Positions 39,799 through 49,727 of a DNA stretch of 64,000 nucleotides are shown piece after piece (within the stretch, counting starts at the first letter, position 1; each line of letters starts with the position of its first letter). Origin of the DNA: Dehalococcoidia bacterium UBA2158 (lineage in GTDB: Bacteria > Chloroflexota > Dehalococcoidia > Lucifugimonadales > UBA3495); NCBI GenBank assembly GCA_002328185.1, contig DCWQ01000033.1, forward strand, positions 1 to 64,000. Direction: 5' to 3'. A program made the position numbers and the translations under genes. The notes below the pieces were generated by a model. It was not told the origin of the DNA and searched no databases. It worked only from the letters and a program-made list of their open reading frames with translations.

Positions 39799-40989
39799 CT
39801 AGATAGTCGCCAGGGCGGTGCCCAAACGGTCCACGGCCTGGTCAATCTCTTCCTTGGTTACTGTCAGGGGTGGCATGAAGCGGATAGTCGTGGGCCTGGG
39901 CGCGTTCAGCAGGAGGCCCGCCTCGTTGGCTGCGGTGAGCACCTGGGGCGAGATGTCGCTCTCGAACTCCATGGCAGCCAGCAGCCCCTTGCCACGAACG
40001 TCGGAAATGAAGGAGAAACGGCCATTCAGGTCGTTCAACCGGCCCAACAAGTAGGGTTCCATCGCCTTAGTCTTGGCGGGAATATCGTTGTCGATCAGGA
40101 ACCTAGTCCCTGCATAGGCGGCGGCGGTGGTCAGCATGTTGCCGCCAAAGGTCGATCCGTGGTCGCCGGGCACCAAGGCCATGCTTTCTTTCTTAGACAT
40201 GAACGCGCCGATGGGCACGCCGAAGCCCAGCCCTTTGGCCAGGGTCATGACGTCAGGCTCGATGCCGTATTCCTCGTAACCGAACAGGCTGCCAAGACGG
40301 CCCATGCCAGTTTGAACTTCGTCCAGGATCAACAGGATTCCCTTCTCATCGCACCAGGCCCTGACCCGCTTCAGGTAGTCGTCGGCGGGGATTATCACGC
40401 CTGCCTCGCCCTGCACGGGCTCGATCATAACGGCCGCCGTCTTGTCGGTGGTGGCGTTCATGATGGCCTCGACGTCGTTGTAATCGACGTGGACGAAACC
40501 AGGCTGCAGGGGAGTAAAATTCTCCTGGTAATGGGGCTGGCCGGTGGCGGCCAACGTGCCCATTGTGCGGCCGTGGAACGAGTTCAGGGCCGTGATGATC
40601 TCATAGGCGCCGTCGAGGTTGAGTTTGCCGTAGCGGCGGGCCAGCTTCATGGCCCCCTCATTGGCCTCGGCGCCGCTGTTGCCGAAGAAGACTAGGTCCA
40701 AGGCGCTGTTCTCGATCAGGGTCTCAGCAAGCTGCAATTGGGGGACGCTATAGAACTGGTTGGAGACCTGCATCAGCGTCGCGGCCTGGTCGGCGATGGC
40801 CTTGGTCACGGCCGGGTGGCAGTGGCCCAACTGATTCACGGCCCAACCGGCCACGAAGTCTAGATACTCTTTGCCGTCGGCGTCCCAAGCACGGGTTCCC
40901 TCGCCCTTGACCAGCACCACCGGTTGGCGGCGAACCGTCTGGGCGTAATACTTCTTCTCAATCTCGATCCAATCACTGCTCTTGGTCAT
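39799..40989 (-). CDS. argD: Acetylornithine (or LysW/acetyl-lysine type) aminotransferase
   Basis: PLP class-III aminotransferase of 396 residues that interconverts N-acetylglutamate semialdehyde and N-acetylornithine. VKGEGTRAWDADGKEYLDFV, NSGAEANEGAMKLARRYGKL, FHGRTMGTLAATGQ, EPVQGEAGVI, LILDEVQTGMGRLGSLFGYE and the PLP lysine in MTLAKGLGFGVPIGAF are all in place. Context with argJ and argB supports argD rather than another omega-aminotransferase. It lies directly downstream of the UPF0182 gene. Confidence 0.92.
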   Translation of the reverse strand: MTKSSDWIEIEKKYYAQTVRRQPVVLVKGEGTRAWDADGKEYLDFVAGWAVNQLGHCHPAVTKAIADQAATLMQVSNQFYSVPQLQLAETLIENSALDLVFFGNSGAEANEGAMKLARRYGKLNLDGAYEIITALNSFHGRTMGTLAATGQPHYQENFTPLQPGFVHVDYNDVEAIMNATTDKTAAVMIEPVQGEAGVIIPADDYLKRVRAWCDEKGILLILDEVQTGMGRLGSLFGYEEYGIEPDVMTLAKGLGFGVPIGAFMSKKESMALVPGDHGSTFGGNMLTTAAAYAGTRFLIDNDIPAKTKAMEPYLLGRLNDLNGRFSFISDVRGKGLLAAMEFESDISPQVLTAANEAGLLLNAPRPTTIRFMPPLTVTKEEIDQAVDRLGTALATI

Positions 40990-41020
40990 TGCCGGTCTCC
41001 TTCCCCATTCTTGTTATTGA

Positions 41021-43741
41021 TTATTGCGAACCTGATTCTAAAGACTCGCGTAGGCGTTCTACAGCCTCTTGGAGTTCTTTCAAGGCCTCGTCCAGATCGG
41101 TGACCGCATCCTCAATTCCCCCCAGGTCTTCCGTGTCTGAAGTTGCCTGTACGCCCTCACCCACGGGCTCACTCTCGAGAGCCGCCTTATCGGCCAACAA
41201 CATGGCCAACCCCTCGCCGACACTGTCCGCCATGACGACGTTGCTGCCGTCGGCCAGGATCACTTTCTTGAGCTCCGGAAATGCCAGCACCTCTGATTGG
41301 AGGTACAAAGGCTCCACATAGATTATCGCATCGCCCACCGGTATGACCAGTAGCTGGCCTCGGACCACCTGAGACCCGGCCCCGTCCCACAGCGTGAACT
41401 GCTGGGAGATGCTCTGGTCGTTCTCGATGCGGGCCTCCACCTGCGCCGGCCCGTCTACCTGTGGGTCGCTGGGAACGGTGAACGCGTTGAGCTTGCCGTA
41501 GTGCTCGCCATCATTTCGAGCGGTTAACCAGCCAACCAGGTTCTTTTTATCCCCAGCCGGGCTGAAGGGCAACATTAACACAAACTCTTCACTGTCGCCG
41601 CCCGGCATCTGGAGAATCAGGTACGAGGGATGGATCTCGACTCCACTCCGGCCGAACCGGGTGTCCTGGGGCACGGCCCACTGCTCTGCCTGGTTGAAGA
41701 ACACCTGGGCATCGGTGACGTGATATCGCAGGTACATATCGGCCTGGGCCGAGAATATACCGTTGGGATAGCGGATGTGTGCCTGGAGTTCCACAGGCAT
41801 CTGGTCAAAGTCCGAGAACAGGCTCGGGAAGGCGCGGCGGTACATCTGCAACAGCGGGTCGTTAAGGTCCATGACATAGATCGATACCTGACCGTTGAAG
41901 GCGTCGACCACTGCCTTGACGCTATTGCGGATATAGTTGAAGCCTTCTTCTGTGATGGTCGAGTATGGGTAGCGGCCGGTGGTGGTGAATGCGTCCTGCA
42001 GCCACCACACTTTGCCGGCGCCATCCACCACCGGATATGGGTCATCGTCCATGGTCAGGAACGGCGCCAGCGCTTTGACCCGCTCGCTGATCTGACGCCG
42101 GTACTGGATCCTGGTATCGGACGATATCTGGTCACTAAGCAGTATGTTGATATCGGCGAATTGCCAGGCGTAAGCCAGCCTCCGAAAAGTCGAGCCCAGA
42201 TTCACGCCTCCGGCGCCGTCATAGTGCAGATCACTCCCCGACGGGTCGATCTCCGGGGCGGTGCTGTTCACGATGGCGAAGGGCGCTGGGGACTCGCCAT
42301 AATACAACTCGGGCCGTTCGATCGGAATCTCCCCCCGGATAGGGATGTCTTGGATGAAGAATTCGGGGCGTCCTTCATCAGGAGTGAATCCGGTTGCCGG
42401 GCTCATGGCTACGCCGAAGCCGTGGGTGTACTGGAGCCTGCGGTTCACCCAGTTGCGGGCGTCGGCTGGCAGGTTGTCTGGGTCCAACTCCCGTGCCGCC
42501 AGCAGCACCTGCCGCAACCGCCCGTCCAAGACGTAGCGGTCCGAGTCCATGTTCAAGAAGTTGTAGTAAAGCTCCATGAACTGGAGTTGGTTATAGGCGT
42601 CCTGCAGCGGTTCCACGTCCCATAGCCGTATGTTATCGATGACCGGCAGGTTGCTCGCAATCACGTCAGCATCGATGTCGCCGACCGCCGGCAGGGCGAC
42701 CCCTTCGACCAGGTCCAACTGGTAGGCGGTCCGGGTGGACTCGATGTTCCGCTCGATGTAGATCTGCTCCCGTTCAAACTCGTTGGGGTCCACTTGGAAG
42801 CGTTGGAACAGCGCCGGAAAAGCCAAGTTAGCCAGCAGAACCATGATGACCCACAGGCTGAACGACCCGGCCATTAACCGGAGGCCGCCGAAATAATTGC
42901 TAACGAAGAAGGCCGCGGCGCCCAGGGCTGCGATGGAGGTCATCAGCCAGAGCACCGGAATGCGGGCGTTGATGTCGGTATAATCGGCCCCGGCCACCAG
43001 TCCGTCCTGCGACACAACCAGTTCATAGGTGGAAAGGACGTGCCCGGCGGCAATGCTCAACATCAGCAGCCCACCCAAGATTCCGATGTGCTTCAGCATC
43101 CGTGGCGATAAGAAGAAGTTCAGACCCCGCAGCCCAAAAATGCCGGCATACAAGAGCAGTGACATGACCACCGATACAACCAGGATGCCCATGACCCAGC
43201 TCTGGACGAAATTGAGCATCCGCAGCGTCACGATGAAGAACGAAAGGTCGTTGCCGAACTCTGCATCGGACACGCCGAACGAGACCTTATTCAGGAAAAG
43301 CAGGAACGTCTCCCACCGGCCCGCGGCAGCCGATCCGAACACGGGAGCGGCGGTCAGAACGGTGATCACCACCGCCGCAACCAGCAGCGCCCGCAAAAGG
43401 CGCATGGTCTCATCGGTAACAGGAAGGGTGGATGGGCCCCGGGAGAACCGGAACGTGAAATAGAAGTTGACGATTAATGCCGCCGCCGTCACTGCAGTAC
43501 CGCCGATGAATAGCCAGATCTTCATCACCAATATCTTGGTGAATACGCTTTGGTAACCCAGTTTGTCGTACCACAGCAGGTCGGTATAGACCGTCCGCAA
43601 CCACCAAAGGATCAAGAAAGCAAAGAGTAGGCCAACGGCGATTATGCAGCCGTTTCGGACCCGCAGCAGGACAACTTCCGACACACCCGGTAGATTCGGG
43701 CTCTCCGGCTGGTCGTTGTCGTTCGTCAGATCGAAGCTCAT
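41021..43741 (-). CDS. UPF0182 family large membrane protein
   Basis: A 906-residue protein with about seven N-terminal membrane helices (residues 25-330) followed by a large extracytoplasmic domain and an acidic coiled tail (EALKELQEAVERLRESLESG). Family blocks such as RWWLRTVYTDLLWY-like WWLRTVYTDLLWYDKLGYQS, FQVDPNEFEREQIYIERNIE, YTHGFGVAMSPATGF and GQLLVIPVGDAIIYVEPLYL are clear. The function of UPF0182 is unknown. It sits between argB and argD, but a terminator after argB suggests it has its own promoter. Confidence 0.9.
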   Translation of the reverse strand: MSFDLTNDNDQPESPNLPGVSEVVLLRVRNGCIIAVGLLFAFLILWWLRTVYTDLLWYDKLGYQSVFTKILVMKIWLFIGGTAVTAAALIVNFYFTFRFSRGPSTLPVTDETMRLLRALLVAAVVITVLTAAPVFGSAAAGRWETFLLFLNKVSFGVSDAEFGNDLSFFIVTLRMLNFVQSWVMGILVVSVVMSLLLYAGIFGLRGLNFFLSPRMLKHIGILGGLLMLSIAAGHVLSTYELVVSQDGLVAGADYTDINARIPVLWLMTSIAALGAAAFFVSNYFGGLRLMAGSFSLWVIMVLLANLAFPALFQRFQVDPNEFEREQIYIERNIESTRTAYQLDLVEGVALPAVGDIDADVIASNLPVIDNIRLWDVEPLQDAYNQLQFMELYYNFLNMDSDRYVLDGRLRQVLLAARELDPDNLPADARNWVNRRLQYTHGFGVAMSPATGFTPDEGRPEFFIQDIPIRGEIPIERPELYYGESPAPFAIVNSTAPEIDPSGSDLHYDGAGGVNLGSTFRRLAYAWQFADINILLSDQISSDTRIQYRRQISERVKALAPFLTMDDDPYPVVDGAGKVWWLQDAFTTTGRYPYSTITEEGFNYIRNSVKAVVDAFNGQVSIYVMDLNDPLLQMYRRAFPSLFSDFDQMPVELQAHIRYPNGIFSAQADMYLRYHVTDAQVFFNQAEQWAVPQDTRFGRSGVEIHPSYLILQMPGGDSEEFVLMLPFSPAGDKKNLVGWLTARNDGEHYGKLNAFTVPSDPQVDGPAQVEARIENDQSISQQFTLWDGAGSQVVRGQLLVIPVGDAIIYVEPLYLQSEVLAFPELKKVILADGSNVVMADSVGEGLAMLLADKAALESEPVGEGVQATSDTEDLGGIEDAVTDLDEALKELQEAVERLRESLESGSQ

Positions 43742-43759
43742 GAAGAATCTATTGGAGTA

Positions 43760-43791
43760 AAAACCCGGCGTATAGAACTACGCCGGGTTTT
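43760..43791 (-). terminator. Terminator overlapping the argB stop codon
   Basis: AAAACCCGGCGTA-N6-TACGCCGGGTTTT, 13-bp arms. On the minus strand one arm encodes the last argB codons and the other ends in TTTTT. It separates argJB from UPF0182. Confidence 0.75.
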
Positions 43792-44632
43792 CGTTATCGC
43801 GTTTCCTACCACCTCTGAAACTGCTGATGATGGTCGTACCCATGGAGTTGCCCTGCACGCAGTCCAGAAGCGCATTAGGCTGGCGTCCGTCCACTATTGT
43901 TGCCAGGGGCGAGCGTTCCAGGGCGCGCAGGCAGGCGGACAGCTTGGGGATCATGCCGCCTTGAATCACACCGGAGTTGAAGAGGATATCGGCCCGGCGT
44001 CGGTCCAGCCGCGGTATGACGCGGCCACCGCCATCCATGACGCCCCCAACATCAGTCAGGAAGACAAGCTGCTCGGCTTCCAGGGCATGGGCCAGCTCGC
44101 CAGCCACGGTGTCGCCGTTGATGTTCAGGGGGCTGCCCGCGTTCTCGGAGCCGTCGCGCACGTGGACGCCGAGAGGCGCGATCATCGGTATGTAGCCGCT
44201 GTCCAGCAATGACCGAATCAGCTCGACATTGACCGCAGTCACCTCGCCGACGAACCCCAGCTCGGGGTTGCCGATCTTGGCTTCAATCATACAGGCGTCG
44301 ATGCCGCTTAGACCTACCGACCGGCCTCCGAACTCGTGCATCGATGACACCAGTTCCTTGTTGATCAGCCCGGTGAGAACGGCGACCACTATCTCGAGGC
44401 TGGGCGCGTCAGTAACCCGCAGGCCACCCACGAACTGGGGCGCCAGACCTTGACGCTGCATCCATTGGGATATCACGTTGCCGCCGCCGTGAACCACCAC
44501 CACTTCACGCCCTTCTTCCTGCAGCTGGACCAGGTCCCTGAGGCTGGTGTCGTGACTACCAAGGGTGCTGCCGCCGATCTTTACCACTATTGGGTGGCCC
44601 GAAGTCGGTTGGCCTGCCAATTCTCTCTCCAT
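43778..44632 (-). CDS. argB: Acetylglutamate kinase
   Basis: Second step of the acetylated arginine pathway: phosphorylates N-acetylglutamate. 284 residues with VVKIGGSTLGS, VVVHGGGNVISQWMQRQGLA, FVGGLRVTDAPSLEIVVAVL, NINGDTVAGELAHALEAEQL, VFLTDVGGV and GMIPKLSACLRAL, all typical. It lies 216 bases after argJ on the same strand. The N-terminal arginine-inhibition helix of feedback-regulated kinases is not evident. Confidence 0.92.
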   Translation of the reverse strand: MERELAGQPTSGHPIVVKIGGSTLGSHDTSLRDLVQLQEEGREVVVVHGGGNVISQWMQRQGLAPQFVGGLRVTDAPSLEIVVAVLTGLINKELVSSMHEFGGRSVGLSGIDACMIEAKIGNPELGFVGEVTAVNVELIRSLLDSGYIPMIAPLGVHVRDGSENAGSPLNINGDTVAGELAHALEAEQLVFLTDVGGVMDGGGRVIPRLDRRRADILFNSGVIQGGMIPKLSACLRALERSPLATIVDGRQPNALLDCVQGNSMGTTIISSFRGGRKRDNENPA

Positions 44633-44848
44633 ACCAAAAACTCAGATCAAGATAGGGTCGACTGGGTGTGGAATCGGCTGCCGAAGGGAGACCATGAAAG
44701 CCGCCGGAGTTGCGATCAGACTGCCGTTCGCCCTGTCTTGTTTTTCAACAGAGGTACGGCCATCCCACGCCCGAATGTCTAACAGGAAATCGGACGCAAA
44801 CGTGTACGCGAGCAGGGGCTCATACCGATGCTTGTGATTACGGACAGT

Positions 44849-46069
44849 CTAGGTGGTGTAGGCACTGTTGATGACCACGTATTCTTCGGTGAGATCGCAG
44901 CCCCAAGCGGTGGCCTGACCGTCCGAAAGATTTAAATTCACTCCGAAAGTGACCTCGTCGCCGCGCATCAGAGCAACCACGGAGTCCCGGGCAAAGGGCA
45001 CCGGCCGGCCCGATTCCATGATGCAGACGCCGTTGATGTAAAGGTCTATCTTCGACTCGACCATCTCGGCCCCGCTGCGTCCCAGCGCCATGATCAGCCT
45101 GCCCCAGTTGGGGTCTGCGCCATATACCGCCGATTTTACCAACAGGGAAGAAGTGACCGTCTTGGCCACCAGCCGGGCGTCGGCGATGTTCTTCGCCCCC
45201 TGCACCTCGGCTACGATCAAAGTTGTGGCGCCCTCGCCATCCTGGGCCAACTGACGAGTCAACTGGACCAAGACTTCATAGAGGCCGTCTCTAAAGGTGC
45301 CGGCATCAGCGCTTCTAGCGTTCAAGGGAGTGTTGCCCGCGGCCCCGTTGGCCAGGACCACCAGGCTGTCGTTGGTGCTGGTGTCGCCGTCGATGTCCAG
45401 CATGTTCAGTGTGCTGTCGGCAATGTCGGGCAATATCGAGCGCAGATAGTCCTGCTCCACCGCGGCGTCGGTGGCCACGAAGCAGAGCATGGTCGCCATA
45501 TTGGGATGAATCATCCCGGAACCTTTGGCAACCCCGCAGATGTTGATATCCGAGCTACCCACGTTGACCGACACGGCCGCTTCCTTGGTACGGGTGTCGG
45601 TGGTCATCATGGACCGGGCCAACGCGTTGCCACCGTCGTCCACCAGTTTTATCTCGTCAACGCCTTTCTTTATCAGCGTCATGGGCAATTCAACGCCGAT
45701 GACGCCAGTGCTGAATACAAGCACTTCGTCAGGTTTCACGCCCAGTCCGGCGGCTGCCACGGCGGCCATCTCTTTGGCGTCGATGTAACCCTGCTCGCCC
45801 ACACCAGCGTTGGCGATGCCCGAGTTGACCACCAAGCCCCTCACAGAACCGCTGGCCGCAAGGGTCTCACGGTTCACAGTCACAGACGGGGAGACCAGGC
45901 TGCTCTTGGTGAACACACCGGCCACGGCGCATGGGGTGTCGGACAACAGCAACCCCATATCCATCTTGTCTTCAGAGTAAGTCTTGATGCCCACGTAGGT
46001 GCCCCCGGCTTTAAAGCCTTGGGCGTTGGTTATGGTGCCGCCGTCTACATGGGTGATTGGGCCAGCCAT
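44849..46069 (-). CDS. argJ: Ornithine acetyltransferase / amino-acid acetyltransferase
   Basis: Recycles the acetyl group from acetylornithine to glutamate. 406 residues as a precursor that self-cleaves between Ala192 and Thr193 (GSGMIHPNMATMLCF). VNSGIANAGVGEQGYIDAKE, GEGATTLIVAEVQGAKN, KSAVYGADPNWGRLIMALGR and the C-terminal NLSDGQATAWGCDLTEEYV are present. It heads the arginine cluster and is divergent from the DUF1015 gene. Whether it also makes acetylglutamate (bifunctional) is unclear. Confidence 0.93.
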   Translation of the reverse strand: MAGPITHVDGGTITNAQGFKAGGTYVGIKTYSEDKMDMGLLLSDTPCAVAGVFTKSSLVSPSVTVNRETLAASGSVRGLVVNSGIANAGVGEQGYIDAKEMAAVAAAGLGVKPDEVLVFSTGVIGVELPMTLIKKGVDEIKLVDDGGNALARSMMTTDTRTKEAAVSVNVGSSDINICGVAKGSGMIHPNMATMLCFVATDAAVEQDYLRSILPDIADSTLNMLDIDGDTSTNDSLVVLANGAAGNTPLNARSADAGTFRDGLYEVLVQLTRQLAQDGEGATTLIVAEVQGAKNIADARLVAKTVTSSLLVKSAVYGADPNWGRLIMALGRSGAEMVESKIDLYINGVCIMESGRPVPFARDSVVALMRGDEVTFGVNLNLSDGQATAWGCDLTEEYVVINSAYTT

Positions 46070-46272
46070 GGGCTCTACCTGCCTTTATCGGGACTTTGCG
46101 GGAGTTTACTTGATAATCTCGAATCTTTATCCGTGCCTGAGCAAGCACCGAGTATATCACAAGAACGGCGCCGGCCCTCGTGGACCGTGTCCCTTCGTTT
46201 CGGCTGTGGACTGGCCGTGGGGGTTCACCTATAATCGAGGCTAGATAACCTTAGAAGAATGCAGGTGTTTGA

Positions 46273-47556
46273 ATGACAGCGGTAAGCCCCTTCAGAGGTT
46301 GGAGATACGACCAGAATACAGTGGGAGACATGGCCTCCGTGCTGTGCCCGCCCTACGACATGATCAACGCGGAAGAGCAGGAAGAACTCAAGGGCCGGAA
46401 CCAGTACAACGTCATCCATCTCGAGGCAGGCGAGGGTCTGGACTGGAACACCTCGGCCAAGGCCCAATACGCAACGACTTCCGACCTGTTCGACCGTTGG
46501 AGAGCCGACGGCGTGCTGCGCCAGGATACTGATCCCAGCTACTACCTGATGCGCCACAGCTTCCTCATGGGCGGCAAGAACATGGTCCGGGTGGGACTCA
46601 TCGCCTCGGTGGGCTTGGAGGACTACGAGACGCGCCAGGTGCTGCCCCACGAGTTCACTCAGGCACCGGCCATCCAAGACCGGGTCTGGCTGATGGAGTC
46701 ACTGTCGGCCAACATCAGCCCAATAATGTCGATCTACCGCGATGCCGATGGCGTTCTGGATCAGCTTTACAAGCAGGTGATGAGCGGCACTCCCGAGTTC
46801 GACGCCAAAGACGAATCGGGCAGCGCCACCACTCTATGGCGCATCGCCGACCCCGCTGTTCAGAAACAGATCGGTGAGTTCTTCACCACCCGGCCCATCT
46901 ACCTTGCCGACGGCCACCACCGCTATGAGGCTGCCCGGCAGTACCAACTGGACCGCCACGCCGAGGACCTCTACAACAGATCAGCCAACCTGGCCCATAA
47001 CTTCGTGATGATGACGCTCATTTCTTTTGACGACCCAGGGTTGGTCGTTCTGGGTTACCACCGCACGCTGAACGATGTCCCGGCGGACAAGCTGACGAAC
47101 ATCAAAGCCAAGTTGGACCAGCTATTCGACTCGGAGCCCTTGACCGGAGATTCTGACGCGCTGATAGAACAGGTAGACCGGTTGGGCGCCAACCGGCGGC
47201 TGCTTGCCTCTATTGATAACGGCGGCGCCAAGATGCTGACGCTGAAAGACTCGGCGGTTGACCCAAATTGGGGTTCACTTGCCGCGTCAGAGGCCTGGGT
47301 ACTTGAGGAACAGGTGCTGCGGCCCGAACTGGGCGATGCCACCCTGGAGCACCTGGATTTCATGCACGACCACGAGGAAGCGGTGGGTCAGGCCGAGAGT
47401 GGAGAGCTACAGATGGTCTTCCTGCTGAAACCCTTCCCGTTGGACGCCTTTGAGAGCATCGTCGGCGGCGGTCAGCGGCTGCCTCGAAAGTCCACTTTCT
47501 TCTTCCCCAAGCTTCCCACTGGGTTGGTGATCAACAGGCTGGAAGGGGAACTCTAG
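46273..47556 (+). CDS. DUF1015 family protein
   Basis: A 427-residue DUF1015 protein: VSPFRGWRYDQNTVGDMASV, LCPPYDMINAEEQEELKGRN, YNVIHLEAGEGLDW, then QVLPHEFTQAPAIQDRVWLM and IYLADGHHRYEAARQYQLD. The family is widely conserved; a kinase or phosphatase-like role has been proposed but not shown. Length is normal. It is divergent from argJ and convergent with a coiled-coil gene. Confidence 0.9.
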   Translation: MTAVSPFRGWRYDQNTVGDMASVLCPPYDMINAEEQEELKGRNQYNVIHLEAGEGLDWNTSAKAQYATTSDLFDRWRADGVLRQDTDPSYYLMRHSFLMGGKNMVRVGLIASVGLEDYETRQVLPHEFTQAPAIQDRVWLMESLSANISPIMSIYRDADGVLDQLYKQVMSGTPEFDAKDESGSATTLWRIADPAVQKQIGEFFTTRPIYLADGHHRYEAARQYQLDRHAEDLYNRSANLAHNFVMMTLISFDDPGLVVLGYHRTLNDVPADKLTNIKAKLDQLFDSEPLTGDSDALIEQVDRLGANRRLLASIDNGGAKMLTLKDSAVDPNWGSLAASEAWVLEEQVLRPELGDATLEHLDFMHDHEEAVGQAESGELQMVFLLKPFPLDAFESIVGGGQRLPRKSTFFFPKLPTGLVINRLEGEL

Positions 47557-47600
47557 AGAGGACTCTAAGCAAATTCATAAATTTTTCTGTCACAGATTCT

Positions 47601-48071
47601 CTAACTAAGCGTCCGATCCCCGTTGGTGCGCTCTCTAAACCGGTCGGTGATGGCCTGCTCTGCCTGACGGCTATTGGCGGCGATGAAAGCTTCCAATTGA
47701 CGAATCTCAGTTTCAACGCCTTCACCCGGAGTTGCGCCGTTCTTCAGCCCAGCCACCTTGGAGCGAGCCTCGTCAACTCGTTTCAGTAACTGCAGGGCTT
47801 CAAGTTCCTGGGTGGCCGTGTCTTTGATCGCCAGCAACCTGCGGCGAGTGACCACGGCGTCGTCAAGCCGTTCTTCTATCTCGCCCATGGCGGCCAATGA
47901 CAGGTCTAGGGATGCCTGGCCATAGACCACCTGGCGGGGCAGCCGGCGCAGTTGGGTCTGGAACTGGTTGATCAGGGCGTCCAGGTGGTCTTCTTTTGCG
48001 CGTATCTCAGCGAGGCTCAACCTCAGGTTTGCCATCGCTTGTTCGAGCTGAGAAATAGCCACTATCGGCAC
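47601..48071 (-). CDS. Coiled-coil protein of unknown function
   Basis: 156 residues, highly helical with heptad-like repeats throughout (LEQAMANLRLSLAEIRAKED, LSLAAMGEIEERLDDAVVTR, ATQELEALQLLKRVDEARSK). No signal peptide, membrane segment or known domain. Convergent with DUF1015, upstream of nothing obvious. It may be a structural or adaptor protein; no function assigned. Confidence 0.6.
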   Translation of the reverse strand: MPIVAISQLEQAMANLRLSLAEIRAKEDHLDALINQFQTQLRRLPRQVVYGQASLDLSLAAMGEIEERLDDAVVTRRRLLAIKDTATQELEALQLLKRVDEARSKVAGLKNGATPGEGVETEIRQLEAFIAANSRQAEQAITDRFRERTNGDRTLS

Positions 48072-48260
48072 CTCCCACCGTTAGCCGGATAATATGAAGC
48101 CGGGTAACATAAAGCCGGAGCGATGATCACGCTACCCCGGCAAGAATCTTTATTTGAAACAATTATCCCACCGGAGCGGCCTTGTTCCTACGGAATGAAC
48201 CCCACTTCAGCCCAGAATAGTTGTTCTTAATTGATCGATGCGTCTAAGGCGGGCGGAACT

Positions 48261-49370
48261 CTAGTCCTTGAACCCCACTTGGGGCAGAACTACTTTCAGA
48301 GCGTCCATCACTTCGATGATGTCATCTTTTGCGACGTCCCCCAAGTGGCCAATGCGGAAGATGCCGGCGCTCATCCGGCCCTGCCCGCCAGCCAGCACCA
48401 CGTTGTGCTCGGTTCGCATCTTGCCCATTAGCGCTTTCTGGTCCACGCCCTCAGGCACCTTGATGGCGGTCACCGTGTTGGAGGCGTACTGCTCGTTGGC
48501 AACCAGCAACTCCAATCCCAACTCACGCGCGCTGTCACGCGTGTACTGGGCGATGGTGGCGTGCCGTCCGAACACGTTCTCCATCCCCTCTTCCAATAGG
48601 ATGTCCAGGGCCCGGCTGAGTCCGTACATTGCCGACAGATTAGGAGTGAATGGAGTCTGCCCGGTGGCGAGGTAATCCTTGGCCATGGCCAGGTCGAAGT
48701 AGAACCGGGGCATGCTGGCGGTCTGCTGGGCTTCCCAGGCGCGCTCGCTAACACTGATGAAAGATAGGCCAGGCGGGATCATAAACCCTTTCTGAGAGGC
48801 GGTACCGACCATGTCGCAGTCCCAGGCGTCCACCGGAAGGGGGATGCAGCCCAGGCTGGACACGGCGTCGACTAGCAGCAACTTGTCGAACTCACCCTTC
48901 ACGACCTTGGCGATCTCTTCCACCGGATGGGTCACGCCCGTGGATGTTTCGTTGTGGGTGACCAACACCGCTTTGATGTTCGGTTCGGCCTGTAGCGCCT
49001 TGCGTATCACGCCCGGGTCCATGGGACCGCCCCACTCGAAGTCCATGCGCTTCACGTCGGCGCCGTAAGCCTCGACCATGTCCACGAACCGATCGCCAAA
49101 CGCCCCCGCAGTGGCGGCGATGACACGATCTCCAGGAGACAGTGTATTAACGATGGCCGCCTCCAGTGAACCGGTACCGGACGCGGTCAGGATAAACAGG
49201 TCGTTCTTGGTCATGAACACCTGCTTCAATTGCTCGGTAGCCTTGTTGATCAGGGTGTCGAACTCCGGGCCCCGGTGGTTGATCATTGGGTTGGTCATGG
49301 CTTCGACAATATCGTCGGGAATAGGCGTGGGGCCGGGGGTCCTCAGGTTCTGGGGCGTATATCTCTGCAT
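48261..49370 (-). CDS. Alanine/serine-glyoxylate aminotransferase family protein (class V)
   Basis: A 369-residue class-V PLP enzyme from the ATG at 49370; a longer frame adds 56 poorly conserved residues and is not used. NLRTPGPTPIPDDIVEAM, TASGTGSLEAAIVNTLSPGD, VTHNETSTGVTHPVEEIAKV, LLLVDAVSSLGCIPLPVDAW, the PLP lysine in GTASQKGFMIPPGLSFIS, and GGQGRMSAGIFRIGHLGDV are present. It probably converts glyoxylate to glycine (or acts in serine metabolism). A 350-base leader with a candidate promoter (TATAAT near 49627 on the minus strand) precedes it. Confidence 0.9.
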   Translation of the reverse strand: MQRYTPQNLRTPGPTPIPDDIVEAMTNPMINHRGPEFDTLINKATEQLKQVFMTKNDLFILTASGTGSLEAAIVNTLSPGDRVIAATAGAFGDRFVDMVEAYGADVKRMDFEWGGPMDPGVIRKALQAEPNIKAVLVTHNETSTGVTHPVEEIAKVVKGEFDKLLLVDAVSSLGCIPLPVDAWDCDMVGTASQKGFMIPPGLSFISVSERAWEAQQTASMPRFYFDLAMAKDYLATGQTPFTPNLSAMYGLSRALDILLEEGMENVFGRHATIAQYTRDSARELGLELLVANEQYASNTVTAIKVPEGVDQKALMGKMRTEHNVVLAGGQGRMSAGIFRIGHLGDVAKDDIIEVMDALKVVLPQVGFKD

Positions 49371-49727
49371 CGGTCTTCTCGTCCTATCTGTCTGCCTTGC
49401 GATAGCATGGGCAGCGTTATGTGTCTCTGGCCGGGCCGTTAACCTGATCGTCCCCTGTTGAAAAGTCCAAGCCTCAGGGAATACCTGTTCGATGGGGGGA
49501 ATTTCAGTCCGATTGAGACGGTTTCCGTCCTTGCTCAAGCCGCCGGTGTTTGCTGCGTTTCAGCACACTCGATGGTACCTGCCTGGGAGGCGTGATCGGC
49601 CGACTCCGCAAACGGTAGATGATTATATCACCGGGAACCAAGGCCGTCATATGAACGCCGGCTCAAACCTTGAGAGCGGCCGCCCTGCCATCAATCTTTG
49701 ACCGATTCCCACGGGAGTCAGATGGAG
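49371..49727 (-). other. Long untranslated leader / spacer of the aminotransferase gene
   Basis: On the minus strand TGACGG, a 16-base gap and TATAAT (near 49625) form a possible promoter about 250 bases upstream of the start. The transcribed leader contains a hairpin (TTGAG..ACGG-AAA-CCGT-CTCAA, around 49515-49545). No known riboswitch core was recognised. Confidence 0.35.

Noticed and set aside
39700..40695. Plus-strand frame of 331 codons across argD
   Set aside because: Shadow of argD.
41630..42625. Plus-strand frame of 331 codons in UPF0182
   Set aside because: Shadow of the UPF0182 gene; Gly/Val-rich composition is that of a complement frame.
49550..49600. T-box leader (GGTACC in the aminotransferase leader)
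   Set aside because: The surrounding bases do not match the T-box core and no specifier stem was found.
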